DNA of 64,000 nucleotides from JACVRW01 sp963751835. Its GTDB lineage: Bacteria > Actinomycetota > Thermoleophilia > Solirubrobacterales > Thermoleophilaceae. The notes below the pieces were generated by a model. The model saw only the letters and a list, made by a program, of their open reading frames with translations. It made no database searches and was not told the origin of the DNA. Each line of letters begins with the position of its first letter. Position 1 is the first letter of the stretch. Location of the stretch: the NCBI GenBank assembly GCA_963751835.1, contig CAVVWD010000022.1:62001-126000 (forward strand). Direction: 5' to 3'. Made by a program: the position numbers and the translations under genes. This document shows, piece by piece, positions 52,257-61,571 of this stretch.

Positions 52257-53237
52257 GCGACCGGCGGCGGCGCCCATCAGCCGTAGCCCGAGCCGGCCGA
52301 CGCCGCGGGCCTGGTTGGCCAGCACCACGACGGCGACGCCGTTGGCCGGGCTCAGGCCGGCGAAGGAGCGAAAGCCGCCGGTGCCGCCCTCGTGGATGAG
52401 CAGCTCGAACGGCAGCCGGCGGCTCGGCGGGAAGATCCACCAGCCGAGCCCCACGTGCCCGCCACCGAGCTTCGTGCGCGGCCGTTGTGTCTCTCGGGCG
52501 GCAACGGCGAGCGGCGCGCCGCCGCGGTCGGAGTGGAGGCGCAGGAAGGCCAGCAGGTCGGCGGCGGTCGAGCGCAGACCGCCCGCGCCGGCGAGCGAGG
52601 CGAGCTCCCAGTGCGGCGTCGGGCGGCCGCTCCGCCTGTGGCCCGCGGCGAGCCTGCCGCCGTCGACGCTCATGCCGGTATCGCTCAGACCGAGCGGCGT
52701 GCAGATGCGCCGCCTCACGAGCTCGTCGTAGCTTGTGCCCGCCCGCCGGGCGAGCACGTAGCCGAGCAGCCCGACTGCGTAGTTCGAGTAGCCGAAGCGC
52801 TTCTCCGGCTCACGACGCGGGCGCGTGTGCGGGATCGCCCTCTCGAGCCGCGCGGCGTCCCAGTCCGCGTAGGGGTTGTGGCCGCGGGTCATCAGCGCCG
52901 TGAGCAGCAGCTCGCGCGGGACCGCCGGCAGCCCGGAGCGGTGTGAGGCCAGGTCCGCGAGCGTGATCTCGCGCCCGCGCGACGGCATCTCGATCCCCGG
53001 CGGCAGGTGGAGCGACACACGGTCGTTCATCCCAACGAACCCCTCCTGGGCCATGTCGGCGAGCAGGGTGCCCGTGAAGACCTTGGTGATCGAGCCGATC
53101 TCGAAGATGGAGGTGGGCCCGGCGGGCAGATCACCGCGGTGCCAGAGGGCGACCTCGCTTCCGCCGGTCCAGAGCCCCACCACGATGCCTGTGCGCGAGA
53201 TTCGCGTGCGCTCGAGGGCGCGGCTGACGGCCGGCAC
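52254..53237 (-). CDS. Beta-lactamase-like serine hydrolase
   Basis: Class C beta-lactamase/DD-peptidase superfamily, 327 aa from GTG 53237. SITK (in FEIGSITKVFTGTLLA) supplies the catalytic Ser and Lys, YSNYAVGLLGYVL the tyrosine motif, and HEGGTGGF the third box. No signal peptide is obvious, so an intracellular esterase or peptidase role is as likely as a wall function. The frame extends 8 codons further, to a GTG at 53261, but those codons are stem-loop element D, so the inner GTG is preferred. Confidence 0.83.
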   Translation of the reverse strand: MPAVSRALERTRISRTGIVVGLWTGGSEVALWHRGDLPAGPTSIFEIGSITKVFTGTLLADMAQEGFVGMNDRVSLHLPPGIEMPSRGREITLADLASHRSGLPAVPRELLLTALMTRGHNPYADWDAARLERAIPHTRPRREPEKRFGYSNYAVGLLGYVLARRAGTSYDELVRRRICTPLGLSDTGMSVDGGRLAAGHRRSGRPTPHWELASLAGAGGLRSTAADLLAFLRLHSDRGGAPLAVAARETQRPRTKLGGGHVGLGWWIFPPSRRLPFELLIHEGGTGGFRSFAGLSPANGVAVVVLANQARGVGRLGLRLMGAAAGR

Positions 53238-53286
53238 CGTGCCGACTTGTTGTCGCGCCACGACAGCAGATTGGCACGGTGGCCGG
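53231..53286 (-). repeat. Dispersed stem-loop element, copy D
   Basis: Inverted repeat with ends CCGGCACCGTGCC / GGCACGGTGGCCGG around the core TTGTTGTCGCGCCACGACAGCA. It matches the reverse of copy C1 at most positions. It overlaps the proposed start of the serine hydrolase gene. Confidence 0.6.
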
Positions 53287-53303
53287 AGAAGCGGCTGCGG
53301 CGA

Positions 53304-53771
53304 TCAGCCCTCGCGCGTCAGCAGCATGACCCAGTTCGGCTTCCAGGTCTGGCCGCCGTCGAACGAGAAGGCCTGCTCCCAGCGCGCCGCCGTCGCGGTG
53401 ACGTCCGACCAGTCGAAGCGGACGCGGATCGGGACGCCCTCGAGCACGTCGTCGCATTCAAAGCGGGCGTTTCCCTCATCGCGGAAGCGGCCCTCGACCG
53501 GCGGGTCGAGGCGGCCCGGCCGCGAGGTCGAGGCCCACCAGATGCGCCACAGGTCTGCGTCGGGGTCGAACAGGCGCAGCGAGAAGCCCTCGTAGTCCTG
53601 TCCGACCCGATGGAATTGGTCGATGTTCCCGAGACCACCGAGGATCGCGCGCGCCTCCGACGTCGCCTCGAACTCCTCCCACTCGCTGCACGCCGGGTCG
53701 AGCGTGTCGACGAGCTTTCGGTTGGCGATGTGCCAGCGGCCCGGCAGGAAGTCGAAGTCGCTGACGGCCAT
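53304..53771 (-). CDS. DUF1579-like hypothetical protein
   Basis: 155 aa. SDFDFLPGRWHIANRKLVDTL, then WASTSRPGRLDPPVEGRFRDEGNARFECDD and FSFDGGQTWKPNWVMLLTR, resemble the DUF1579/lipocalin-like family of small beta-barrels of unknown function. ATG 53771 overlaps the upstream gene's stop (ATGA), so the two form an operon divergent from the WYL regulator that likely controls them. Confidence 0.7.
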   Translation of the reverse strand: MAVSDFDFLPGRWHIANRKLVDTLDPACSEWEEFEATSEARAILGGLGNIDQFHRVGQDYEGFSLRLFDPDADLWRIWWASTSRPGRLDPPVEGRFRDEGNARFECDDVLEGVPIRVRFDWSDVTATAARWEQAFSFDGGQTWKPNWVMLLTREG

Positions 53772-54181
53772 CAGAGCTCGACCTCCTCGAGCCTGCGCGA
53801 GAGGTAGCGCTCGACGTCAGCGCCCTTGAGCACGTCCTCGAGCCACGCGCGGCGCTCGAAGTCGATGACCTCGAGCTCCCACACGCATGCCATGCCGGTC
53901 CCGTCGGCGGCCACCAGCGCGCCCGGATCGTCGCGAGGGGAGGCGAAGACACGCTGGTGGATTTCGTTGTCGTTCGCCCACCAGTAGACGATCCCGAGCC
54001 CCGCGCCGGCGGCATCGTGCGCGATCGTGAACCCGATGGCCCCGTCCGGCACCACCTCCTCGGCTGCGCGGCGGGTGGCGGTCACGAGCTCCGCCCGCGG
54101 CGCCCCGCCGAGGCCTATCCCGTAGTGCTTGAGAGGTCCATCGCGTTCTACGAATGAGATGTGGCGCGGTTCGTAGGGCAT
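53771..54181 (-). CDS. Hypothetical protein in WYL-linked operon
   Basis: 136 aa, not recognised. It begins MPYEPRHISFVERDGPLKHYGI and has an alternating beta-rich middle (AIGFTIAHDAAGAGLGIVYWWANDNEIHQRVF, ACVWELEVIDFERRAW). TAGCGT on the minus strand (54189-54194) lies 7 nt before ATG 54181, which fixes the start and suggests a leaderless transcript. First gene of the pair with the DUF1579-like gene. Confidence 0.65.
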   Translation of the reverse strand: MPYEPRHISFVERDGPLKHYGIGLGGAPRAELVTATRRAAEEVVPDGAIGFTIAHDAAGAGLGIVYWWANDNEIHQRVFASPRDDPGALVAADGTGMACVWELEVIDFERRAWLEDVLKGADVERYLSRRLEEVEL

Positions 54182-54188
54182 GGCGCGA

Positions 54189-54218
54189 ACGCTAGCCCCT
54201 AAACAGGGCATAATCTGT
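54189..54218. promoter_or_regulatory. Back-to-back promoters and operator of the WYL regulator
   Basis: Only 42 bp separate the divergent starts. TAGCGT (minus, 54189-54194) serves 54181 and TAATCT (plus, 54211-54216) serves 54224, each 7 nt from its ATG. The inverted repeat ACAG-N8-CTGT (54203-54218) overlaps the plus -10 box and is a good autoregulator site. Confidence 0.5.
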
Positions 54219-54223
54219 CCTCT

Positions 54224-55150
54224 ATGTCCAAGGCCGAGCGCGTCCTGATGCTTCTCGAGGCCCTCCAGGACCATCCCTCTATTGCCGGTCCTCGGCTAGC
54301 GCAGCGGCTCGGCGTCGACGTGCGCACGCTCCGCCGCGACGTGACCTCGCTGCGCGACCTCGGCATCCCCGTCGAGGCCGAGCGTGGGCCCGCCGGCGGC
54401 TATCGGCTGCGCCCGGGCTTCCGGATGCCGCCGCTGATGCTCACGGCCACGGAGGCCACGGCTGTGGCGCTCGGCCTGCTCGCCGCGCGCCGGGAGGGCC
54501 TCGACGCCGACGGCGCGCTCGCCAAGATCCGTCGCGTGCTTCCCGACCAGGTGCGTCTGCGCGTGGAGGCGCTCGAGCAGACGCTCGGCTTCACCGGCAC
54601 TCCGCCCAACGCGAATCCGCCCAAGGGAGAGCACCTTCTCCTGCTCGCCGACGCGGCGCGCCGCGGCCGCCGGGTCCGCGCGCTCTACACGACGTCCGAC
54701 GGGACCGAGTCCGAGCGCGAGCTGAGTCCGTACGGTGTCGTCTCGCACCGCGGGCGCTGGTACGTGCCCGCCCACGATCACGGCCGCGACGCGCCACGCG
54801 CCCTCCGCGCGGACCGCTTCTCCACGGTCCGCCTCGGCGGCCGCGGCCGGCCGCCGCCGCCCGGCTTCGACACGATCGACTTCGTCAGCCGCACGCTCGC
54901 GCGGGTCCCGTGGACGCACGAGGTCGAGGTTCTGCTCCACACCGCCCCCGAGGCGGCCGCCGCGCGTTTCCCGCCGACGCTCGCCGAGCTCGACCCCGCG
55001 GGCGGGGATACGATCCTGCGCATGCGGGCCGACTCACTGGACTGGGTCGCCGGGCTGCTCGCCGGCGCCGGCTGCGACTTCGAGATCCGCCGCCCGGACG
55101 AGCTGCGGGCCAGCGTGCTCGCGCTTGCCGAGCGGCTGCGGGCGGCGTGA
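54224..55150 (+). CDS. WYL-domain transcriptional regulator (YafY type)
   Basis: 308 aa. Residues ~3-60 form a DeoR-type winged helix-turn-helix (ERVLMLLEALQDHPSIAGPRLAQRLGVDVRTLRRDVTSLRDLGIPVEAERG). The WYL domain follows (SPYGVVSHRGRWYVPAHDHGR, LRADRFSTVRL, matching the usual W-Y-L-x-A core), then a C-terminal WCX-like segment. Likely controls itself and the divergent pair through the 42-bp gap. The LLM gene's ATG overlaps its stop. Confidence 0.9.
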   Translation: MSKAERVLMLLEALQDHPSIAGPRLAQRLGVDVRTLRRDVTSLRDLGIPVEAERGPAGGYRLRPGFRMPPLMLTATEATAVALGLLAARREGLDADGALAKIRRVLPDQVRLRVEALEQTLGFTGTPPNANPPKGEHLLLLADAARRGRRVRALYTTSDGTESERELSPYGVVSHRGRWYVPAHDHGRDAPRALRADRFSTVRLGGRGRPPPPGFDTIDFVSRTLARVPWTHEVEVLLHTAPEAAAARFPPTLAELDPAGGDTILRMRADSLDWVAGLLAGAGCDFEIRRPDELRASVLALAERLRAA

Positions 55151-55977
55151 TGCCAACGCCGCCGCTCGGGGAGATCGGGATCTGGCTTCGCCGGACCGCG
55201 GGCACCGGCGCGGTGCCGGAGATCGAGACGCTCGGCTTCGGGGCGCTCTGGCTCGGCGTCAGCCCGTCGCTCTCGGAGGCGCGGCCGTTCCTCGAGCAGT
55301 CGAGCACGCTCACCGTCGCCACCGGCATCCTCAACGTCTGGCAGCACGACCCGGCCGACGTGGCGGCTCAGCACGCGGACCTGCAGCGCGAGTTCGGCGG
55401 CCGCTTCCTGCTTGGAGTGGGCATCGGGCACCCCGAGGCCACAGGCGAGTACGCGAAGCCGCTAACCAAGATGCGCGAGTTCTTCGACGGGCTCGATGCG
55501 GCGGACGATCCGGTGCCCCGCGACGAGCGCGTGGCGGCGGCGCTCGGGCCGAAGATGCTGGACCTGGCCGCGGAGCGCTCGCTCGGAGCCCATCCGTACC
55601 TCACGCCGGTCGAACACACACGCTTCGCCCGCGAGCGCGTCGGGCCGGGGCCGCTGCTGGCTCCGGAAGTAACGGTCGTGGTCGAGCCGGATGCCGAGAC
55701 AGCGCGGGGGAAGGCGCGCGAGTTCGCGGCAGGCTACCTCGAGCGGAGCAACTACAGGCGCAGCCTGCTGCGGCTCGGCTTCGACGAGCGTGACCTCGAG
55801 GGCGGCGGCAGCGACCGGCTGATCGACGCCGTCATCCCGCACGGGTCGGCGGAGGAGATCGCGGAGGCGGTCCGGGCCCACCTCGCCGCCGGCGCCGACC
55901 ACGTCTGCCTGCAGCCGGTCGGCCACGGGCCCGCGCCCGTGGACGACTACCGGGCGCTCGCGGGGACGCTCCTCTAG
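55150..55977 (+). CDS. LLM-class F420-dependent oxidoreductase
   Basis: 275 aa. The N-terminus GEIGIWLRRTAGTGAVPEIETLGFGALWLG and the segments TVATGILNVWQHDPADVAAQH and FGGRFLLGVGIGHPEATGEYAKPL match a subgroup of F420-type luciferase-like enzymes. ATG 55150 overlaps the WYL stop (TGATG). The C-terminus is convergent with glcF, their stops overlapping by two bases. Substrate unknown. Confidence 0.83.
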   Translation: MPTPPLGEIGIWLRRTAGTGAVPEIETLGFGALWLGVSPSLSEARPFLEQSSTLTVATGILNVWQHDPADVAAQHADLQREFGGRFLLGVGIGHPEATGEYAKPLTKMREFFDGLDAADDPVPRDERVAAALGPKMLDLAAERSLGAHPYLTPVEHTRFARERVGPGPLLAPEVTVVVEPDAETARGKAREFAAGYLERSNYRRSLLRLGFDERDLEGGGSDRLIDAVIPHGSAEEIAEAVRAHLAAGADHVCLQPVGHGPAPVDDYRALAGTLL

Positions 55978-57245
55978 TCCTCGCCGATCGACCGCGCGAG
56001 CAGCTCCATGGGGTGGTACACGGCGAGCTCGCGGCCCAACCGCGCCGTGTGCGCCGTGATCTGAAGCGCGCAGCCCGGATTCGCGGCGGCCACCGCCTCC
56101 GCTCCAGTATCGAGCAGGTTGCGCGCCTTCCGCTCGCCCAGCTCGGCGGCGGGTTCGGGCTTGAGCAGGTTGTAGATGCCGGCGGACCCGCAGCACAGCT
56201 CCCACTCGGCGGCCTGGACGAGCTCGAGCTCTGGGATCCCGCGCAACAGCTCCCGCGGCTGGCTCCGCACACCCTGGGCATGCGCGAGGTGGCAGGCGTC
56301 GTGGTAGGCGACGCGCATTTGCAGCGGGCGGCGCTCGGCACGCGGCTCGACGCCTGCGAGGAACTCGGTCACGTCGCGGACCTTGCCGGAGAATGTCTCC
56401 GCCCGCTCGGCCCAGTCGGGCTCGTCGCGCAGCATGTGCCCGTAATCCTTCATCGCCGAGCCGCAGCCGGCGGCGTTGACGATCACCGTGTCGTAGTCCT
56501 CGAGCTCCTCGATCGTCCGCTTGGCGAGCGCGCGGGCCTCGGGATCGGCGCCGGCATGGAGCGGCAGGGCGCCGCAGCAGCGCGGCCGGCGCGGCGCATG
56601 GACCTCGAAGCCCTCGGCGGCGAGCACCCGGGCCGTCGCCTCGTTGACGTGGCCGAAGAAGACACGCTGGACGCAGCCCTGGAGCAGCGCGACCGTGCCG
56701 CGCGGTTCGCCGCGTGCCTCAAAGCGCTCCGGCATACGGGCGAACGAGCGTTTCAGTGGGGCGTCGGGCGCGATCGACATCAGCGCCGAGAGGCGGGGTG
56801 CGCGGCGGCGCACGCGTGAGCGCCGGGCGAGCCCGTCGAGGCCGAGCGCCCGCGCGAGGGCGAGGCCGGGCGCGGACGCGCGCAGCCGCCCCGGATGCGT
56901 GAAAAGCTCGAAGACGAGCCGTCTGAACGTGCGCTCCGCCGCGGGGCGCTCGAAGTTGCGCTCGACCTGGGCGCGCGCGTCCTCGAGCAGCTTGTCGTAC
57001 TGCACGCCGGACGGACACGCGGTCACGCAGGCCATGCAGCCGAGACAGCGGTCGAGGTGCTCGACGAGCGGCGCGCTGATCGCCTCGTGGCCCCCCTTCA
57101 TCAGCACGATCCGCCCACGCGGGGAGTCCATCTCCTCGCCCCAGAGCTCGTAGGTCGGGCAGGTCGGGAGGCAGAACCCGCAGTGCACGCAGTCCTCGAT
57201 CAGCTCGAGCTGCGGGGCGCGGGTTTCGTCATAGCCGGGGGTCAC
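55974..57245 (-). CDS. glcF: Glycolate oxidase iron-sulfur subunit GlcF
   Basis: 423 aa from GTG 57245. Two ferredoxin-type 4Fe-4S motifs (CVHCGFCLPTCPTY and CLGCMACVTACPSG) near residues 16 and 66, then two CCG domains (RCCGALPLHAG, ELCCGSAGIYN) that bind further clusters or haem. It passes electrons from the flavin subunits to the membrane quinone pool. GTG overlaps the glcE TGA. Order lldP-glcD-glcE-glcF with overlapping ends indicates one operon. Confidence 0.92.
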   Translation of the reverse strand: MTPGYDETRAPQLELIEDCVHCGFCLPTCPTYELWGEEMDSPRGRIVLMKGGHEAISAPLVEHLDRCLGCMACVTACPSGVQYDKLLEDARAQVERNFERPAAERTFRRLVFELFTHPGRLRASAPGLALARALGLDGLARRSRVRRRAPRLSALMSIAPDAPLKRSFARMPERFEARGEPRGTVALLQGCVQRVFFGHVNEATARVLAAEGFEVHAPRRPRCCGALPLHAGADPEARALAKRTIEELEDYDTVIVNAAGCGSAMKDYGHMLRDEPDWAERAETFSGKVRDVTEFLAGVEPRAERRPLQMRVAYHDACHLAHAQGVRSQPRELLRGIPELELVQAAEWELCCGSAGIYNLLKPEPAAELGERKARNLLDTGAEAVAAANPGCALQITAHTARLGRELAVYHPMELLARSIGED

Positions 57246-58375
57246 AGCCCACCCGCGAAGACGCCCGGGGCGCAGGCGCCGGCCGGATCGAAGTGGTCCT
57301 TGACCCGCTGCATCAGGGCGCGCGCGGCCGGGTCGACCGGACCCCAGGGATCGATGTCCAGTGAGGCGGGCCGGTCGAGGACGATGCACGGAGACGGGTG
57401 GAGCTCGCGGCGGAGCTCCTCGATCTGCGCCGTCGACGGCTCGGGCAGCCGCAGCCAGGAGAGGCCCAGGCCCGCGCGCCCAACGAGCGACCCCCCGAGC
57501 CGGTCCGCCGCTCCGATCAGCGCGGGGAGCCGCGTGGGCAGGCCGGAGACGCGCACGACGGCCTCCTCGGGGCCGTTCGCGCGCTGGCGCTCGCGCTGCT
57601 CCGCCCAGAGCGCCTCGTCGTCGTTCGCGATCTCCGTGTCGACGCCGGCCTCGCGCAGCAGCCGCTCGGCGAGCTCCGCCTGCGGTCCCGGCGCCACGCC
57701 CGCGAAGCGCACCAGCAGCGCGCCGCGGCCGCCCGACCAGCGCACGTCGAAGCCGCTGTGCTCGAGCGGCGCGCGAGAGAGCGCCAGCAGGGCACGGCCG
57801 AGCTCGCCGGCGTCGGCTGAGTGGCCGATCGCGGTGGCGCTCGCCGGCGGCAGCGGGTGCAGGCGGACCGACACCTCGACGATCGCTCCCAGTGTCCCGA
57901 GCGAGCCGGCGAACAGCTTCGACAAGTCGTACCCCGCCACGTTCTTGATGACCTTGCCGCCGCTCTTCGCGAGCGTTCCGTCGGAGAGCGCCATCCGGAT
58001 GCCGACCACGAGATCGCGCACTCCGCCGTAGCGCCCCCTGAGCGGCCCGGAGTCAGCCGTCGCGACCACGCCCCCCAGCGTGGCGCCGTCGTCCGGCGGA
58101 TCGAGGGCCAGCATCTGGCCCTCCTCGGCGAACGTCGCCTGGGCGCGCGCGAGCGGAACACCCGCCTCGACAACCGCCGTCAGGTCCCCCGCGTTGTGCT
58201 CGACGATGCGGTCGAGACCCGCGGTGGGCAGCTCGCGGGGCGGCTCACCCGGGGCCGTGCCCCAGTGGCGCTTCGTGCCGCCGCCGACGAAGCGGACGGG
58301 CTCGCGCGCCTCGGCCGCCTCCTTCAGGGCCCGCGCGAGCTCCTCGCGCGTGGCGGGGGCGCCGCTCACCGCCAT
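57242..58375 (-). CDS. glcE: Glycolate oxidase FAD-binding subunit GlcE
   Basis: 377 aa. FAD-binding PCMH-type segment VRFVGGGTKRHWG, LDPPDDGATLGGVVATADSGPLRGRYGGVRDLVVGI and KSGGKVIKNVAGYDLSKLFAGSLGTLGAIVEV are the GlcE signatures. Shorter than GlcD because it lacks the full C-terminal cap, as expected. ATG 58375 overlaps the glcD stop. Confidence 0.92.
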   Translation of the reverse strand: MAVSGAPATREELARALKEAAEAREPVRFVGGGTKRHWGTAPGEPPRELPTAGLDRIVEHNAGDLTAVVEAGVPLARAQATFAEEGQMLALDPPDDGATLGGVVATADSGPLRGRYGGVRDLVVGIRMALSDGTLAKSGGKVIKNVAGYDLSKLFAGSLGTLGAIVEVSVRLHPLPPASATAIGHSADAGELGRALLALSRAPLEHSGFDVRWSGGRGALLVRFAGVAPGPQAELAERLLREAGVDTEIANDDEALWAEQRERQRANGPEEAVVRVSGLPTRLPALIGAADRLGGSLVGRAGLGLSWLRLPEPSTAQIEELRRELHPSPCIVLDRPASLDIDPWGPVDPAARALMQRVKDHFDPAGACAPGVFAGGL

Positions 58376-59835
58376 CAGAACCGCTCCGCGAGCCCGGCCT
58401 GCTCGAGCGGGTGCTGGCGGTAGGGTCCGGGGACCTCGCCGCAGAGCCGCGGAGTGGGCATCACCTTGCCGGGGTTGGCGCGCTGGTCCGGGTCGAAGGC
58501 GCAGCGGAGCCGCTGGAACGCCGACAGGTCGGGCTCGCCGAACATCTCCGGCATGTAGCGCTTCTTGTCCACTCCCACGCCGTGCTCGCCGGTGATCGAG
58601 CCGCCCGCATCGACGCAGGTCTTGACGATCAGCCCCGCCAGCTCCTCCGCCCGCTCCGCCTCGCCGGGCTGCTTGCCGTCGTAGCAGACGAGCGGGTGCA
58701 GGTTGCCGTCGCCGGCGTGGAACACGTTCGCCACGCGCAGCTCGTACTCGGCCGCCAGCTCCTCGATCCGGGCCAGCACCTCGGCCAGGCGGGTGCGCGG
58801 GATCACGCTGTCCTGCACGTAGTAGTTGGGGGCGATCCGGCCCATGGCGGCGAAGGCCGCCTTGCGCGTGCGCCAGATCAGCTCGCGCTCGACCTCGTCC
58901 CGTGCGACACGCACGGAGTCCGCCCCGGCGTCCTCGCAGATCGTCACGACCTGCTCGAAGCGCGTCTCGCATTCGGCCTCCGAGCCGTCCAGCTCGACGA
59001 CGAGCGCCGCGCCCGCGTCGATCGGGTAGCCGGCGCCGGTTGCGCCCTCGGCTGCGCGGATCGAGAGGTTGTCCATCATCTCGATCGCACCCGGGACGAT
59101 CCCGCCGGACACGATCTCGGAGACCACCTCGCCGGCTTGCACGGTCGAGCCGAAGAACGCGACGAGCGTCCGCACCGCCTCGGGTTTCGGGATCACCCGG
59201 AGCCAGATCCGCGTGGCCACTCCGAGCGTGCCCTCGGAGCCCACGAACGCGCCGAGCAGGTCGTAGCCGGGGTGGTCGAGCTCACGCCCGCCGAGCGTGA
59301 CCTCGGTGCCGTCGGGGAGCACGAGCTCGAGCCCGGTCACGTAGTTCGTCGTGAAGCCGTACTTGAAGCAGTGCGCGCCGCCGGAGTTCTCGGCCACGTT
59401 GCCGCCGATCGTGCACACGATCTGGCTCGAGGGGTCGGGCGGGTAGAAGTGGGTCGGCGCGACCGCCTGGGAGACGGCGATGTTGGTGACTCCCGGCTCC
59501 ACGAGCACGCGCCCGTTGTCGAGGTCGACCTCGAGGATCCGGCGCAGGCGCGACAGCCCGATGAGGACGCCGTCCTCGACCGGCGTCGCTCCGCCCGAGA
59601 GCCCCGAGCCCGCGCCGCGCGCGACCCAGGGGACCTCCGCCTCGTGGCAGGCCCGCACCACCGCCGTGACCTCCTCGGCAGAGGCCGGGAGCACCACCAG
59701 GCCCGGCATCACCGCGTACTGCAGGAGGCCGTCGGAGGCGTACGTGGCGAGCTGGCGCTCGTGCGTGATCAGGTGCTCGGGGCCCACTACCCCCTCGAGC
59801 CGCTCGGCGAGGCCTGGCCTCAGACGACCATCCAC
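58375..59835 (-). CDS. glcD: Glycolate (or D-lactate) oxidase subunit GlcD
   Basis: Flavin dehydrogenase, 486 aa from GTG 59835. FAD_binding_4 domain: VPWVARGAGSGLSGGATP, PDPSSQIVCTIGGNVAENSGGAHCFKYG, GSEGTLGVATRIWLRV. FAD-oxidase C domain: NVFHAGDGNLHPLVCYD and GGSITGEHGVGVDKK. It oxidises a 2-hydroxy acid. Neighbouring lactate permease and lut genes leave glycolate and D-lactate both possible. The start overlaps the last 16 bases of lldP; a longer frame to 59874 is less likely. Confidence 0.92.
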   Translation of the reverse strand: MDGRLRPGLAERLEGVVGPEHLITHERQLATYASDGLLQYAVMPGLVVLPASAEEVTAVVRACHEAEVPWVARGAGSGLSGGATPVEDGVLIGLSRLRRILEVDLDNGRVLVEPGVTNIAVSQAVAPTHFYPPDPSSQIVCTIGGNVAENSGGAHCFKYGFTTNYVTGLELVLPDGTEVTLGGRELDHPGYDLLGAFVGSEGTLGVATRIWLRVIPKPEAVRTLVAFFGSTVQAGEVVSEIVSGGIVPGAIEMMDNLSIRAAEGATGAGYPIDAGAALVVELDGSEAECETRFEQVVTICEDAGADSVRVARDEVERELIWRTRKAAFAAMGRIAPNYYVQDSVIPRTRLAEVLARIEELAAEYELRVANVFHAGDGNLHPLVCYDGKQPGEAERAEELAGLIVKTCVDAGGSITGEHGVGVDKKRYMPEMFGEPDLSAFQRLRCAFDPDQRANPGKVMPTPRLCGEVPGPYRQHPLEQAGLAERF

Positions 59836-61496
59836 TCCAGCACCGGGGTCGATTGGAGGTAGACGAGGACACACATGGCGAGGATGAGCACGAGGCTCCA
59901 GCCAAGGACCTTACGGAAGAGGTCGCCCTCTCTGCCCGCGAGCCCGACCGCCGCGGCGCCGATGGCGAGGTTCTGCGGCGAGATCATCTTCCCGAGCACG
60001 CCGCCGGAGCTGTTGGCGGCCGCCAGCAGCGTCTGCGAGATGCCCGCGTCCTTCGCCGCCGTCACCTGCAGCGCGCCGAAGAGCGCATTGGAGGAGGTGT
60101 CCGATCCGGTCACCGCCACCCCGAGCCAGCCGATCAGGGCCGACAGGAAGGCGAACACGCCGCCCGCACCGGCCGCCCACAGGCCGAGCGTGATCGTCTG
60201 CCCGGACTGGTTCATGACGTAGGCGAGGGCGAGCACCGCGGCCACGGTCACGATCGCCCACTTGAGCTGGTTCACAGTCTTCGCGAACACCCCCGCCGCA
60301 CGGCCCGGCCTGAGGCCGAGCACGGCCATCGTTATCAGGCCGGAGAGGAGCATCAGCGTGCCCGCCGCGGGCAGCCAGTTGAAGTTGTAGGTCATGCTCG
60401 ACAGCGGCTCGCCGTCGGGGCTGCGGACATCGAGTCCGGGCCACTCGAATGTGGTCGTCCAGGGCGACTCGGCCATCCAGCTCTTGATCGCGGCGATCTG
60501 CGCGATCGAGAACACCGCGATGATGATCAGATAGGGCGCGTACGCGCGCACGACGTCGATCGGCGGGTCCTTGGTGGTGTCGTCCCGGCGCGTCACCTCG
60601 CGCTCCATCACCGGGTCGTGCACCGATCCGCCGGCCACGGCGGGGCGCTCGAAGCGGCCCGTGGCCTCGGCGATGAGCGGCTCGCCGGGTGTCCAGACAC
60701 GCAGGAACAGGACGATCGCGCCGGTCGAGACGAGCGAGGCGACGATGTCGGTCAGCTCGACCGAGATGTAGTTCGAGCACGCGAACTGAGCGAGGGCGAA
60801 GGTGAAGCCGCCGATCACGGCGACCGGCCAGACCTGGCGGATGCCCCGCCGGCCGTCGACCATGCCGATCAGGATCAGCGGAACCACCAGCGCCAGGAAC
60901 GGGGTCTGCCGTCCCACCATCGCGCCGAGGTCGCCCTTGTCGAGGCCGGTGACCTCGGACAGCGTCGTGATCGGAATCGCGATCGCGCCGAAGGCGACCG
61001 GTGCAGTGTTCGCCACGAGCGCGATGGAGGCGGCCTTGATCGGCTTGAAGCCGAGCGCCATGAGCATCACCGCGCTGATGGCGACGGGGGTGCCGAAGCC
61101 CGCGAGCGCCTCCATCAGGGCACCGAAGCAGAAGGCCACGATCACGGCTTGGACGCGCTGATCCTCCGAGATCGCGCCGAACGAGCGTCGCAGCACCGCG
61201 AAATGGCCCGTCTCGACGGTCATGTTGTAGACCCAGATCGCTGTGACGACGATCCACATGATCGGGAAGATCCCGAACGCCGCGCCCTCAGAGGCCGACA
61301 AGGCCGTTTGCCCGACCGGCATGCCGTAGACGGCGAGCGCCACGGCGATCGCTACGCCCAGCGAGATGAGCGCGGCCCACTGCGCCTTCATCTTCACGCC
61401 GCCCAGCAGCACGAAGAGCGTGATCAGGGGGAGGGCCGCGAAGATCGAGGTCAGGGCTAATGAGTCCGAGACCGGATTGAAGTCCTGCGTGTACAC
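59820..61496 (-). CDS. lldP: L-lactate permease family transporter
   Basis: 558-aa LctP-type carrier with 12-14 membrane helices. ALMEALAGFGTPVAISAVMLMALGFKPIKAA, NTAPVAFGAIAIPI, GWLGVAVTGSDTSSNALFGALQ and SSGGVLGKMISPQNLAIG are highly conserved family segments. These proteins take up lactate and also glycolate. GTG 61496 has GGAGG about 8 nt upstream. First gene of the lldP-glcDEF operon and divergent from lutA across 75 bp. Confidence 0.94.
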   Translation of the reverse strand: MYTQDFNPVSDSLALTSIFAALPLITLFVLLGGVKMKAQWAALISLGVAIAVALAVYGMPVGQTALSASEGAAFGIFPIMWIVVTAIWVYNMTVETGHFAVLRRSFGAISEDQRVQAVIVAFCFGALMEALAGFGTPVAISAVMLMALGFKPIKAASIALVANTAPVAFGAIAIPITTLSEVTGLDKGDLGAMVGRQTPFLALVVPLILIGMVDGRRGIRQVWPVAVIGGFTFALAQFACSNYISVELTDIVASLVSTGAIVLFLRVWTPGEPLIAEATGRFERPAVAGGSVHDPVMEREVTRRDDTTKDPPIDVVRAYAPYLIIIAVFSIAQIAAIKSWMAESPWTTTFEWPGLDVRSPDGEPLSSMTYNFNWLPAAGTLMLLSGLITMAVLGLRPGRAAGVFAKTVNQLKWAIVTVAAVLALAYVMNQSGQTITLGLWAAGAGGVFAFLSALIGWLGVAVTGSDTSSNALFGALQVTAAKDAGISQTLLAAANSSGGVLGKMISPQNLAIGAAAVGLAGREGDLFRKVLGWSLVLILAMCVLVYLQSTPVLEWMVV

Positions 61497-61571
61497 GCCG
61501 AGTTCCTCCCTCTTCGCTCTCCTGCGCTACGTCGCGGATTGCCCGGGGCCGGGATCGGGAAACTCCCATTC

